Part shown: in pieces, positions 49,500 through 62,100 of the stretch | Numbering within the stretch: the stretch's first letter is position 1 | Layout: every line of letters starts with the position of its first letter | DNA from: Plantago elongata | Lineage: Eukaryota; Streptophyta; Magnoliopsida; Lamiales; Plantaginaceae | NCBI GenBank assembly: GCA_036897095.1 | Contig: JAYMSP010000111.1 | Coordinates: forward strand, 17,364 to 81,363 | Direction: 5' to 3' | Length of the DNA: 64,000 nt | Program-made: the position numbers and the translations under genes | Notes under the pieces: model-generated | What the model was told of the DNA's origin: nothing | Seen by the model: only the letters and a program-made list of their open reading frames with translations | Databases searched by the model: none

Positions 49500-51299
49500 A
49501 AAGAGTGATGGGTGAACTGAGGAAAACCATAGTGGACACCCACCCTAATCCTGACTTCTGACTTCAGAGATGTTAGGGGATGAGGTACTTCAACACTTCC
49601 AGATATGTGGGTTTCATGTGAAATGTGTATGTGAGATGGCATGGGACTTGGACATGCCATGGGAGGAGCATCAGTGAAGACCCGAATATGACTCTAGGTC
49701 GGAAATTTTGCCAATCGCAAGACCGTTTTGGTACTGGACCTGTATTACAATCCCATCTTGTCCAGTACAAGTCTTGATCGGAATTAATTTTGGGACTGAT
49801 TGACATAGAATTTGAGTGGTTTTTTCAATTGAAATTGAAATTTTTGTGAACAAAATATTCGATTTGAGTGGGAGATGGCCGCTTCAGCGGTATAACAAAA
49901 AGGAGTCAATTCTCACTTGTGCTTTTCTTGTTGGTAAATATAATTTCTCACCGTACCTTATAACTATGAAAAGAGGAAGAACATTATAGTATACTTTTCG
50001 TATTGTGGAATTTTAAACATTTGTCATTGTTTTTCAAACTTCAAATAGAAGTAGCAATGTACGGCACACAACATATAATAGACAATGTTAGCTTTACACT
50101 CAAATTATATATACACACACACACAGTTTATCACAACAAATGTTTCTCATCTTATAAATTTTACATTTTACTATTACTTTTAATTTTTTACATAAGCTAC
50201 GCATGTATAACGTTTTTCTAAACGAAGGGAGTGGTATTTTGAGGAGATGCATATATATCAAGGCAATGTAGAATATAGAAGATTTAATATTAATAACCAA
50301 AGCGTGGAAAACATCGATTGTGGTATGATTAAATTGGTTTTCGTTGTTTATGATATATTCCTTCTTTATCAATTTCAGACGGATAAAGAAGAAAAAGAAA
50401 AGATACTTCCTCTCAACGATATGCTTCAATGGGGCAGTGATTCGTGAGGAATGCTTCAATGGTGTAATGATTCATGAGTTTCATCAGTTGAGACCTGCTT
50501 TAATGGAGTAGTTATTCATGAGGAAGATCCTCCGGAGGTGGTATAGTAGTGATTCATGAGGAAGATCCTCGGGGAGGTGGTGGAGGGGTGGAGGATAGAA
50601 ACCTTGAATAGTATTCTGATGGATAAACTCCGGGTGGTGGGTAAAGTTGCAGTGGTAATTTACTTGAGCATTCCATTAGCCTTGCCGTTTATCTCATTCA
50701 TCATCCGCATAAGGCATATCATCTTAAATGAGTTCCTTAGAAACAATCCTCAAATAGAGATATAGAAACATAAGTTTCTAATATTACAAACTAACTCTAA
50801 CAAAAACAGTTGTTAAATGTCACCCAACCAAGGGCTTGCAACTTGGATATACAAAATGGATCCATATATTTAACGAAATAACCCGTTTTACATCATTATT
50901 ACTGTTCAAAAATGTTCAACTCAAACTTTCTCACAACCAAGGGCCAGCAACACGGAGAAGATACAACCGATCAAACTTGTTTTCCGGTCAAAAAATCGAC
51001 GATTACATTGTTATATTATGCAACAAAACGATAAAAAACGAAGGTAATCTCTGATTTCAAACACTTTTCATTGTTTTTTTCATGTTTCGAATGATAAAAT
51101 AGTTCAAATCCATGTAGATATGAAAAGTCAAGTTTGAAAAATTGTAGATCTAGATCTATTCATCTATATTTTTGTATTTTGATGGTAACTCATTGATGTT
51201 ATTGTTATTTATGCATTTACGAGGTGTAATCATGCTTGTATAAGGATTATATAGTGTTTTTTTTCAAATTTGAACTCATATATTAACTGAGATATAAAA
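49500..51299. other. Intergenic with short degenerate repeats
   Basis: At about 50430-50580 a 25-35 bp unit (tgcttcaatgg...gtgattcatgagg) recurs four or five times with changes, ending in a gaagatcctc pair. At about 50829-50950 two accaaggg-c-agcaac words recur. No gene was supported. Confidence 0.4.
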
Positions 51300-53110
51300 A
51301 AAAACATTTATATGTTTATAGCAGTATGTACTATGTTTTCAAAAATATTACCTATGTTTTCATTCAAAATCTGATAGTCGTTTTGTACTCTGTTTTTCGA
51401 CATACTATTTTGAATTCTGTTTTATACTCTATTTTTTATATTTTTACGTATATGTACTATCTTCTCACCTATATATCCTATGTTCTCAGCAAAATCTACT
51501 ACGTTTTATATGAAATGATTGCTAAGTAATATTGTTGTTCTTTATTCATACGCAAGGTGATTATAATAATTATTTGACGGTGTATTCAATCAAGATCTGA
51601 CCTCAATCTTCAACTCATATATGGAAAAGAAAGGTATAAAACGTTTCTATGTTCTTTATTTTATGTGATATGTTCTCAAGAGTATTACTTAATATTGTTG
51701 TTGGTGTTGTCTACGAATGTTGATGATACGACAAAGATTCAAAGCACATGTTTATGATCTATACTGTTTCTATTTCTACTATGATTTCTATCTTTTCGAT
51801 CCATAAAAAGTTGTTACTAAATATGTTACAGTTTTAATCCATTGCTCTTTAAAAATATTGCTATATTCTCTGTTATAGTGACTATGATCTCTACAAAAAC
51901 TACTGTATTCTACTATACCCTTTGCAATTAACTACTATATTTTTTGTTATAATCATTATGATCACAAACATAAATTTTATGATCTGAACTAAAAGTATAA
52001 GTTATGTAATATATATGATGTTAATGTTATATTCTCTAATATTAATGGTATGATGTCAAATATGAGCACTATGATATAAAAAAACCTACTATGATACAAA
52101 TTATATTATTGATTGAAACACCTATGATATAAAAAAAAAGACTATTATTATTTATGGACTTACGGTCATGATCTCAATTGTAACTACTATGATATAACAT
52201 ATTACTTATATGATGTTAATTGCAGCAATAGTTGTTGTTGACAACACAAACAATGACAGTTTGGCAATGACAACGGTGACTAATCGTGATGATTTTGATA
52301 TTGGAGTCAACTTAAGAGAAATACATGCAAACAACTTGGAGGACCTGCACCAGTTATAGAAAGCATGTTGTTAAAGTTAGATTCACATTCAAAAGATGTA
52401 CATACATGATGAAAATGGAAAATTTTATCAGGTACTTAATTAATGCAGTCATGTTGGAAAACCATAAGCAAAACTGAAAACACATATTCTAACACCTTCC
52501 CAAGTTGTAACTAGAAGAAGGTGAATGCATAACGACGTGTGGATAGCTATGTTCCCCATTATAAAGACTATGTTCTCAGTTATAATGATTATGATTTCAG
52601 TTATAATGTCTACGATTTCAGTTATAATGGCTACATTCTCTTTTATGATGACTATTTTTATGTTATAATGACTATGATTTCAGTTATAATGATTATGTTC
52701 TCTATTATATGCATTATGATCTTAGACTAATAAAAACCTATGTTTTTATTTAAAGTTACTATGTTGTTTCCATAAATTACTATGATTTTAAAATAAAAAT
52801 ACTATAATACCAATTGAAAACACTATGATTTCAAAATGAAACCTTATGATCTCAGGAAAACCATTTATAATCTTAAAAATAGGAAGCACATATTACATAT
52901 TTTTTTAACAATTAACAAAAAGTTTGTACACTTACAAAAAAAACTCATAATAAAAAAAAGGTAACATTTTGTTCAAGATTGTTCAAAACAAAAAAAAAGA
53001 TATTGTCTTCATCAACCTTCTTATTTTCATACAATTTGCATGCATCACTTTTAAAACACACTATGATATCACTAAAAAATACTATAATTTCAGACTAAAT
53101 TCATATGATC
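51300..53110. repeat. Degenerate array of ctatgat-t-tcagttataatg units
   Basis: Over 1.8 kb the words actatgatctca, ctatgttctca and ttataatga recur at roughly 20-bp spacing, with interruptions. The best-preserved core is 52547-52733. A non-repetitive island at about 52220-52450 could be coding remnants of a transposon but is broken by stops. Confidence 0.65.
52547..52733 (+). repeat. 21-bp tandem repeat, about eight units
   Basis: Consecutive units follow ctatgatttcagttataatga with few changes and one 20-bp unit. While the 21-bp period holds, the plus strand reads a heptapeptide repeat like SYNDYDF; the frame shifts after the short unit. There is no sign it is translated. Confidence 0.8.
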
Positions 53111-53610
53111 TTAGTTTAAAACTCTATAATATCAAATTGTAAGAGGACCTACGAACGAATGTGTAAGAAAATTTGTGAAAAATACATATTTAATTATAAA
53201 TTATAAAATGATCATGTTCTAGTTAAATTAACTAGAAATCATTTTGTGTATATCTTCACTTCTCATTTGGTATTCCTTCCAAAACTCCAAAGGAGTCCTT
53301 CTATATGCTATTACTAGTTTAATACATGCGTTCTTTCCATTATAAGAGAGGGTTATAGGCGTTATACACACTCCTTACTTAAAATATGTTAGTTTTTTGT
53401 TCTTAAGAGATTATGAATTACTTAATTATAAGGCAAAGAGAAAGCCATTATATCTCGTTTATTTCATTCATCATCTGCATATCATCTTTACCTCTCATTT
53501 AATATTCCTTCCAAAACTCCAAAGGAGTGATGGTGAATGTACTTTGCGGTGGGTCTCCTCCACTATTTCTTAATCGTTTCCCACATCCTTTCGTGGTTCT
53601 CTAATATAAC
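53111..53610. other. Intergenic
   Basis: AT-rich spacer. A phrase tccttccaaaactccaaaggagt appears at about 53273-53295 and again at 53507-53529, a dispersed direct repeat about 234 bp apart. Otherwise nothing was recognised. Confidence 0.4.
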
Positions 53611-53614
53611 TTAA

Positions 53615-53761
53615 GGGTTGATTGGCCAGGCATTTAAATGTCCCAATTTAACTTGATAAACAGTGATTTGGCCTAAAATACACTTGAAATACCCCTTTTC
53701 AATTTCATTCCAAATACAATTTCACCAAAATCCCCATTCAAATGCCATGCCAATCAACCCC
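53615..53761. mobile_element. MITE with TTAA flanks
   Basis: The ends GGGTTGATTGGCCAGGCATT and the complement of aatgccatgccaatcaaccc form inverted repeats of about 25 bp. TTAA lies on both sides (53611-53614 and 53762-53765). Length is 147 bp. The ends and flank fit a PIF/Harbinger Tourist-like MITE with a TTA/TAA-type target. Confidence 0.75.
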
Positions 53762-53826
53762 TTAACTTTCTTCTTCGTCTTTCCATAGTACCCAAATTAA
53801 AAAAGTATGTGAAGATTGCATGTTTA

Positions 53827-53935
53827 AGGTAATTTAAATTGGAAATAGCGAATTCAAATTATCCTTTTCTATATACAACAAACAATTTAAATTGATTTTT
53901 TTCAATTTAAATTACTTTCCGCTCAATCGAATCAG
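53827..53935. mobile_element. Second, decayed hairpin MITE
   Basis: The arms ggtaatttaaattggaaa and tcaatttaaattactttcc are inverted and imperfect, with gaattcaaatta and aacaatttaaatt inside. Related in wording to the hairpin at 30035-30149. Confidence 0.5.
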
Positions 53936-54293
53936 TTTCTCAATCAAATTGTCAAATCTCTACCAAAACAAATAAGCATTTATTAACAACATCATTACAT
54001 AATCAAATGAATCAATTGCAAGGTACCAAAGTAGCTACAAGAAAGTACTAAGTGAAAGATTGAAAAATGAATTGAAAAAGTAATGAAGATTAGGTAGAGT
54101 AGATGATTTTTAGTTTTTGGTCTTTCTGAATATAACTATAAATAAGAAGTATTAAGGTTGTGGAGTGGAATAAAATTGAAGCGAGAAAGAGGAGGTGCAA
54201 GGTTCAAATGAATACATAAGGTGATTTAGGAGTAATTATAATTTTTACCGTTTAAAAAAAATAACTATAAATATGAAATAAGATATGTGAAAG
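53936..54293. other. Spacer
   Basis: AT-rich spacer between the MITE and the miniature LTR element. Nothing seen. Confidence 0.4.
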
Positions 54294-54571
54294 TGATAAA
54301 TTTCCTCTTCTAAAGTTTGAACTAGTAAAAAAGGTGTGTAATCTAGTCATTTATATAATACACCAATACTCTTGCACTCGTGGTCGATTTCAACCTCTCT
54401 GGAGAGGCCATTCGAGTGGAGATCTAATACGGTATGGAGATTGTCTCCGTGAAGATTCAAAACTAGGTTGGCGTGAGCCAAAGGCTCTGATACCATGATA
54501 AAATTCAATCTCATTTTAAAACTCAAATTTGTAAAGAGGTGTGAAATCTAGTCATTTATATTTATATTCCA
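54294..54571 (-). mobile_element. TRIM: miniature LTR retrotransposon
   Basis: Direct repeats at 54294-54365 and 54496-54571 both begin TGATAAA, share ggtgtg-aatctagtcattta and end CCA. Between them are only 130 bp. Next to the right repeat the minus strand reads TGGTATCAGAGCC, a perfect initiator-tRNA(Met) primer-binding site. The element is therefore in minus orientation, about 280 bp long, with no coding capacity. Confidence 0.72.
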
Positions 54572-54653
54572 ATAGAAACTACAGTAAGGATAAATGAAAA
54601 GTTGTAGATGCAAAAATGAAAAACGACAAAAAGTGAAAGGCGTGTGTGCAAAT

Positions 54654-55393
54654 TAGGGGTGAGCCCGGGCAGGTAATGACTGATTTTAACAAAAACCAAA
54701 CCAACCCACCTATGACGGGTGATTTTTTGTCCAACCCATAACTGGTGGAGTAATTTTTCAACCCGCGACGATGCTGAGTGATAACAATGGCGGGTGAATT
54801 ACTATATTAACTAAAATATAATGTTATAATCTAACAAATTAATAAAATATTTTGAAATGAAGTAAAATAATTATTTTTTAAAATAGCTACTAATATATTA
54901 TAACTTGAATAAAATTTTCAAAAAGTATAAGAAATGTTCAACCGCAATATAGGATACAAACAAAATCATACAAATCAGACTAACCAAACTATATCTAATT
55001 ATATACACATCAGGAAGTTTACAAGCCATTGACCCATCATCAATTCGTTATTTTTCTAGCAGAAAGTACATGATTGAACATTGCCTAGCACCTTTCGAAT
55101 TAAAGAAGTTGTGTAGTATGTATTTTTCATTTAAGATCATATAACTCTAATTTTGTTATCATTAATTTATTTAAAAGATAATTAATTTAATTAATTTATA
55201 TTACATATATATAATTTTTTATTATATGAATTATATGACAGGTAGTGGGTGGGTTGCGGGTGACACCTAACCAACCCACCCACCATCGAAGGTTATAAAA
55301 AATTTAACCCACATTAGTTTTTATAAAAAGATAATTTAACAGGTGCGGGTGAGATGTGGGCGAGTCGGGTGGCGGCTGGTTTGCACACCCTTA
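54654..55393. mobile_element. Non-autonomous hAT-like element
   Basis: The left end TAGGGGTGAGC and right end GCACACCCTTA are imperfect inverted repeats like those of plant hAT elements. GC-rich subterminal words (gggtgggttgcgggt, ccaacccacc) surround an AT-rich core. No transposase. The 8-bp target duplication is not clear. Confidence 0.55.
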
Positions 55394-57877
55394 GACATAA
55401 TGTGCAACCTTGGATTGCCTTTGAAGAAGCGCTTGTTTTAAGTTTTTTAAGTATTATAGCTGGAGCCCTGTGTAGAGATGATTTTAGGATGGATGCATGT
55501 GGTCTATGTTAGGTCTGTCTTCCCATCTCCACCTTCAAGCAGCGTTCTTCCTTCGAATTTTCGTTGGTGGGTCTTGTTCAACGAAGTCATCATCATCTTT
55601 ATAGTGTACTCGTGTATATGGTTTGCCTTGTGAACGCATCCGATTCTTCTATCAAGTATATTTGTATCATTCCATGGAGGGTCACCAACCTTTGCAAATC
55701 CCATGCTTTCAGAGTTATTGTTTCATCCAAGATGAATACAAATCTTTCTTGATTGATTGGATCGCCATTGGGCATCTTGTTATCGTCGTTCGAGTTGCAC
55801 ACCCATGACATTCCTTCAACTTCTTCCGGTGACGTGTTCTTGAGAGGTCTTTTAAAACGTCCTAACTATGAATCGGTCAGGTCCCAACACTTTGGGCCGA
55901 TGCGGTTCCTTAAAAATATGTGTAAAAAGTAAAATGCACTTATGAATTTTTTAATCGTTGTATTACTGCAATTTTTAAATACACGTAAAATTTTAAATTA
56001 TAATCAATCTGAAATGTAGTATAATTGACTTAGGATGTTGTTCCCTCATACATTTAACATAGGAACAAACGCATAAAGACACGTATTTTGATGCATAAAC
56101 AATGATTAGAGAGATTTTGGATGCAGTTAAATTCTTAGATACCAAGTAAATTGGTTTGTAACCAATGGCTTGAAGATGTCAAGGATCCCCGACATCCCCT
56201 CTTATCGTACTACTCTCAACTTCTTAAATATTGGACACGGTATTTGCCCATATTGGAAGCAAGGATACATGTTATGAGGATCAAGAGGCTGTCTAATCCA
56301 AACACCCCTACTATGCTAATAAAATTGTTGTGTCACTCAACAACGCAACACGCCATATTCCAAGACAAGATAAACAAATATATATAGTTACCTCAACTGC
56401 CTCTTCCTACCCAAAGGAAGATGATGTACCGGAATAAGTAAATAAATAAATAAAGAAAGCCGCGTGAATATAGAAAGTACGAATACGAACTATGTTTAAT
56501 AATCAATTCATAAATATATTATGGTATATAAAGTAGGGGCGGATAAAGTTCTAGTGGGTCTCCTGAACTAAAGTGGTTAATTACTGATAATTCCAGTAAA
56601 CGTGACGTGTGAAGAATTAAAAAAAGCAAGTAATAAAAGCTTAGTATTGATGACGTCAGTCTAGTCAACTAGGGTTTGAGGTTTCGCTTCCCCGAGGACT
56701 GGTTCTCTCTCAGAGGAGCAGAGTTGATGTGAATTGCGATGTATGTTTATGATACCCTGAAACACTTATATTTATAGTGTAAAATTTGTGCATAAACCGC
56801 CCATGATGTATAAGGAAGGTTAGAGTGGCAGCATCTGACTTGTCACATATAAAAATAAGCCTTTTGGAACATTCGGGGACCGACTTGCCGCAAGTCAGTC
56901 AATGTGGCCAACCTTGTGGCCGCAATTGACTGTCTGGCCCTAAGTGGCCAAGTGTACTTCGTTTCATTTTCCAGGCTGATTTCAGGCTACTTAAAATTGT
57001 TATTTTGAAAATCGTCCTTCTTTAGCATTTCATGGGTTTTTGAGAGCTTCGCAGTGGTAGGTACCAACTTCATCGGACTTCTCTTGCTCCATGTAAGCTT
57101 AAATATTCATATTTTCTTATTTTTCTTGATTTGGCATAAATATGGCGTTTGACACCGGGATACGTGTGATTTATAAAAACAAGATCATGTCCTACAAAAT
57201 TACACCGATGACATCATAGATTACAATTAAGAATACAGCTCCACCAACACCCTCGGAGTCGGTGGATCTTTCTTACTCCAGGTCGGAGTAGAGCTCTTAC
57301 GACAGAGATCTGCAATGACAAAGATATATGAGCTCCACTAACTACTCTTTTGTCTTTGTTTTCATTTATTTTACTTTTCTCTATTTTCATATAAATGCTT
57401 TTCCTTTTTAATTTGAAGGGGTAATTTATTAATTCAGTTGAAATTAAATGGTAATTTTGAAACTAACATTAAGGGATCTACTAGTAATGTTTTAACAAAT
57501 GTTTGTCTATGTAATTTAAAATTTCTCTTTTTAAATAATCAAGCAATTTATTACTGATCATTAACTCAAAATATTTTACACACTTTTGTTTTGGGATATT
57601 ATACACACTTTTTAATAGGTGTATTTTCAAAAGGTATTGAGCATTTACAATTTTTTATAAAGGACTCGTCTTTTATTTTTACACAAAAAGTACAGAACTT
57701 GGGGGCTTTTTGTTCAAATTTACTAAGACTACTCACTATGGTGACCTATTGTTTCAACCACTAGTCACCTACTCACCCACTGTGGTGGCAGTCGAGAGAT
57801 CGCTTGCGGACGATTTTTTTAATTATTATCTCAAGTTAAGTATATTAAAAAATTAAAAAAGAAATAATGTTGGAAGT
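55394..57877. other. Intergenic, unassigned
   Basis: Both strands of 55500-55810 stay open for 60-70 codons with protein-like composition, but I recognise no family and no splice pattern. At 56690-57300 the GC content rises (cttccccgaggactgg, cctcggagtcggtgg), suggesting transposon sequence without visible ends. Confidence 0.35.
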
Positions 57878-59198
57878 TCAAAATGGTATTTTTTTATTGA
57901 ATTCGGAAGTTATAATACAACTACTGCAAGGTTGGAAATGAAAAATACATGCTAATGCAGAATTTGAATTAAAAACGAACAAAAAAACATAAATAAAAAC
58001 ACTGAAATACCATTTGAGTTGATTCGTTGAAGGATTGAACTTTATGACCACCATATGGTACACGTTCCTCTGAACCGTCGTCATCTGTCTTTGATCAAGT
58101 GTGCCCAGCTTCAGATACATCTGCAACCTTTGAGTCCTAACCAAATCCACACTGCCCTGGCTAGCTATCCTTGCCTCCTCCCTCCTCTGCTCCTCCCTTA
58201 GCCTTACCTCCTCAATCATTTGTGCCTCCATCTGCCTTAACCATTTCAGCCTTTGTCTTTCGCTCTCAAGCCTTTGTTGTTCAAGAAGACCTTGGTGGAG
58301 CATAATCATCCCTAATTGAGAAAATTGAAGGTTCAACTCACTGTCATAGGAATGAGTCGAAAGACCACTTTTTTTGGTTTTGTCTTATCTCAACCAATTG
58401 AACGTTCCATAGTATCACTTCCTTCACTCATGCGCATACACTTGCCCGAGTTGTAGTGTCTCCAACACCGCATTCATTATCCGACTCAAAATGAAATTAA
58501 AAGCAGAGATTGACTTGTCCACGAGGTCGCTGTAGTTCATCTTGGTTTGCCACTCGGGGTATTCTTTCACTGTGTACCAACAATGAAGCAAGTCGAAGGA
58601 TTCACCTTGCTTATGATTCGCCCGGTAGAGTGTTTTGGCGTATGTGATGACATCTTCATCATTAGTACCACTCCGGCAAGAAACTTCTCTAACAACCTCG
58701 TTGTAAGCATTCAACCACGCAGACCACGAAGAGAGCTTGTTGTTCCAGCTCGCAGCATAGTCTTCTCGTCCTTCCTTGCCTCTTTCCACCTTTTGTGAAC
58801 GTGCCTCGTGAAGATCGAAGTGTACTTGATGGACGCCCGATAATGGAATCATCACTGTCAGCCATGAACATATTGATAGTGCAAGATCCTCCGACTCCGA
58901 GAACATTTTCAGACCATCGCCCTCGGACTCGAAAAAATATGATTGTTGGTATAATTTATATTTTATGTTTATTATCAGAACAAAAAAATATATAGTCAGA
59001 TTTTTGGTCCAATCAGGATCGGACAAGTGTCCCTAACCGAGTGGCTGGGGACATAGTCATTTGGGGTTGGGTATTGATGGACCCCTGCCTCAAACGACTA
59101 CTAACGACTTCTTGAGGTGTGGGGGAGCGACTGCCCCATAGGGGCGATTCTGTACCGCTCTGCAATCGAACACCACACGACTGTCCATAGTGGTCCAA
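57878..59198 (-). pseudogene. Broken PIF/Harbinger-associated Myb-like (trihelix) gene
   Basis: The minus strand, in shifting frames, reads a trihelix/SANT-like part. It contains WNNKLSSWSAWLNAYNEVV, then SGTNDEDVITYAKTLYR, ESFDLLHCWYTVKEYPEWQ. Downstream comes ERSIG-stop-DKTKPK, where related proteins have a GRDKAKRK-like motif. After that is a Glu/Arg/Gln-rich coiled coil (RLESERQRLKWLRQMEAQM). This order matches the plant proteins that pair with Harbinger transposases, often annotated as NAM-associated or glutathione S-transferase T3-like. The stop in the GRDK motif and at least one frameshift show it is a pseudogene. No transposase DDE frame was found nearby. Confidence 0.65.
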
Positions 59199-62100
59199 AC
59201 TTTAACGTTATTACTAAATGTTATATGTATTACATAGAAGTAAATAGATCTAATTAAGTTCAACCTTATATTTGAGCAGTTAAATTACGGATCTTTTATA
59301 AATTTTGCACATAAGACACTAGGTCTCTAAATGTATCATATTGGTTCACATGTAATTTGTTAAAGTTATAGCATTGTAAAAGATTTTGCCATTAGATGTT
59401 TATACTTCTATGAATTGTAATGGTAGATTGAACTAATTCTTTTTTGAAAAAAATTGTCCATATTTTTACTCATTTAAAACTTACTATGATTTGTATGCAT
59501 AAGATTTTTTAATGTGTATACAATAATACAACTTAATTTCAACTTTTACTGAAAATGTGTAGTTTTCTTTCTCATTTAAAAGGTTGGTACAAAATGGAAA
59601 AAAATAAAAGTCCTTTATATTTTTTTTTCTTTAGTCTCCGTATTTATTTTCATATAAATAGACAAATGCATTTATCGTAAGATTAATTTTATTTAAATAT
59701 CTTATTTTTATAATATTATAAAAGATCATAATTATCCAATAAAAGTGCTTGGTATGTTCTTGTAGATTATACAAGTATAATGTGGTCTTTCCCAAATACA
59801 ATGTACATAAAATTTAATAACATTTTATTCAAATTAAGTTTTAATATAACTAAAATTCAACTTCCCGTGTATATTATATGTAAAATTTTGTAAAATGTGA
59901 GTACTACTTTTACAGAATAAGAAAGATTAAACTGAGACATAGTACCTTTCTTATAAAACTTATTAAAGTTCAATACCTTTTCTCTAAAAATAAAGCTCAG
60001 CTTCATATTTAAGAAACTGTAGAAGTTTAGGGATATTTTGTGTCAAAAATAAAAGAGAACATTTTATTTCTCACTAAAACCTTTTGACCTACTCTAATAT
60101 TAGATGGAGATCTTTTTCTTTTTTGAGTATGCATAGAATGTTAGTCAACAAATCAATTCAACACAGGACTTAGACGGTGTTAACTTGATTGTTAGTGGAA
60201 AATGATATTTTAGTAAAAGATTTAGGTAGCGAGCTCTTCATTTTGAATAGTTTCTGGTGTATATTGAAATTTTTTCAAAAAGTTAGTATGTCGAGTGACA
60301 CTTTGTATACAAGTTTTTAGTTTCAAGTAATAATATTCAAGTTCTTCTTTCAATCACAAAAACATGAAATTTGGCATTGTAATAACCATATGAGAGTGCA
60401 CATTTCGTTCAAAAAATTGAACAAATTACACTACGAAAAGAACCCACCAAAATAAAACTATACAAACAATTAACACATATACCCCAAAGAAACAACATCT
60501 CTCGAACATCCGATCGGGATGCCCGTCTGTCCAAGATGTGATTCGAGCACTTGGAACTATACGTTGGTAAATTGTAGGAATTGGATCATCTGTCATGTTC
60601 GAATTACTAGAAATTTCAGCCGAATTGTTGGAATTGGACAGAAATGAGGAAATTGGAACTTGGGGCATTTTTTTAGGGTTTATGTCTACAACGAATGGAG
60701 GGAAATCGAGTGAATAGGATGAAAAATCAGATAAGGCATGGACGGAAAACGTGTGAAAATGACATTTTTACCCTCACTAAAGGAAGTTTTGGACGGCATC
60801 CAACCCTTGTGTTAGTGAACAATTTTTTCTAACGTTTTAGAGCATACTCTAAAAAAAAAAGGTTTCGGTGTAAAATTAAAGTGAGTCAAAAGGTTGTAGT
60901 GTATTATAAAATTTTCTCAAAATAAAATGTGAATTCATTTGATCAAAAATAGTAGATACTCATACAAAAATAAAACGTGAGTTTATTGAGTAACAAAAAC
61001 TTCATTACCTTTTAAACTAAAATCCATTTTAATAAATAGAATATAGTGCATTTAATATGGACTCTTCTACGGTCATGCACCATTCACCCTGCCTGACATC
61101 AGATAAATGATTATATACCGTTGGATCGTTGATCTAATGCTCTATATTGATTCGCCAAATTGGCAAATGAAGATCGTCCATTCACCTTTTAGCGAAAAGG
61201 CAATCGTCCATTCGTCAAAAGAATATTTAAATATAAAAATGAAAATATTAAGTAAAATACCGAATTTAACCTCAAAAATAAATAAAATAAATATTAAAAG
61301 TTACAATTTATTTATTTCGAATTACTATTATTATTTATTTATTTTATTTATTATTATTATTAGAATAATTATAAATATTATTTTATTTGTCATAAATTTA
61401 ATTAAAAAAATGTCACAGATAGTTAGGAATCAATCACTTGTCAATATACTCATCACCTAGCTACTTAACCACCAAACCATTTGCAATTGATGCCTAGTGT
61501 TAGATTATTATTATATTTATATTCAATATTTGAAAGATTACAATTATGACAAATATTATCACATCCAGTTCAAAAATAACTTGCACTTTTATCATACCTT
61601 TTTTTCATTTTTCTTTATCAATCTTCACATTATATTTATCGGCTTCTTTCGAACGAAAAAGAGATAAGAAAATAGTTTCGATCTACCTTCATTTAAATTT
61701 GTTGACATTTTTACAAGGATGAATTTCAATTAGTGCCCCTAATAGATGGACTAATTACACATTGGTCCATATTAGTTCAACAATAACATATAGGTCCTTT
61801 TTCCATTTTTGCATTGACAAAGAGAATGATGCCAAACATGACCTTTATTTTGTCAATTTAAAAATATATCCCATTTTTAGTCCTAATTCAACTTAAATCA
61901 TTTATCTTCTAACATATTTTTGTTGAGTACCTTAATTATTTTTTAACACCACATGTTTAAAAATTCTTTGTGTTTTTTTTTTTTTTAATTTTGATCACAT
62001 AATTATACTTTTTAATTCTCTTAAGTAGATTTTTCACTTAATTGCAAACATATTTTTAAAAAATGGCCAAATTGAATGAAATTGAAAATTCGTTAGAAAT

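Noticed and set aside
61107-61460. 117-codon plus-strand frame
   Set aside because: Ile/Asn/Lys-rich translation of AT-rich DNA with no domain or codon bias.
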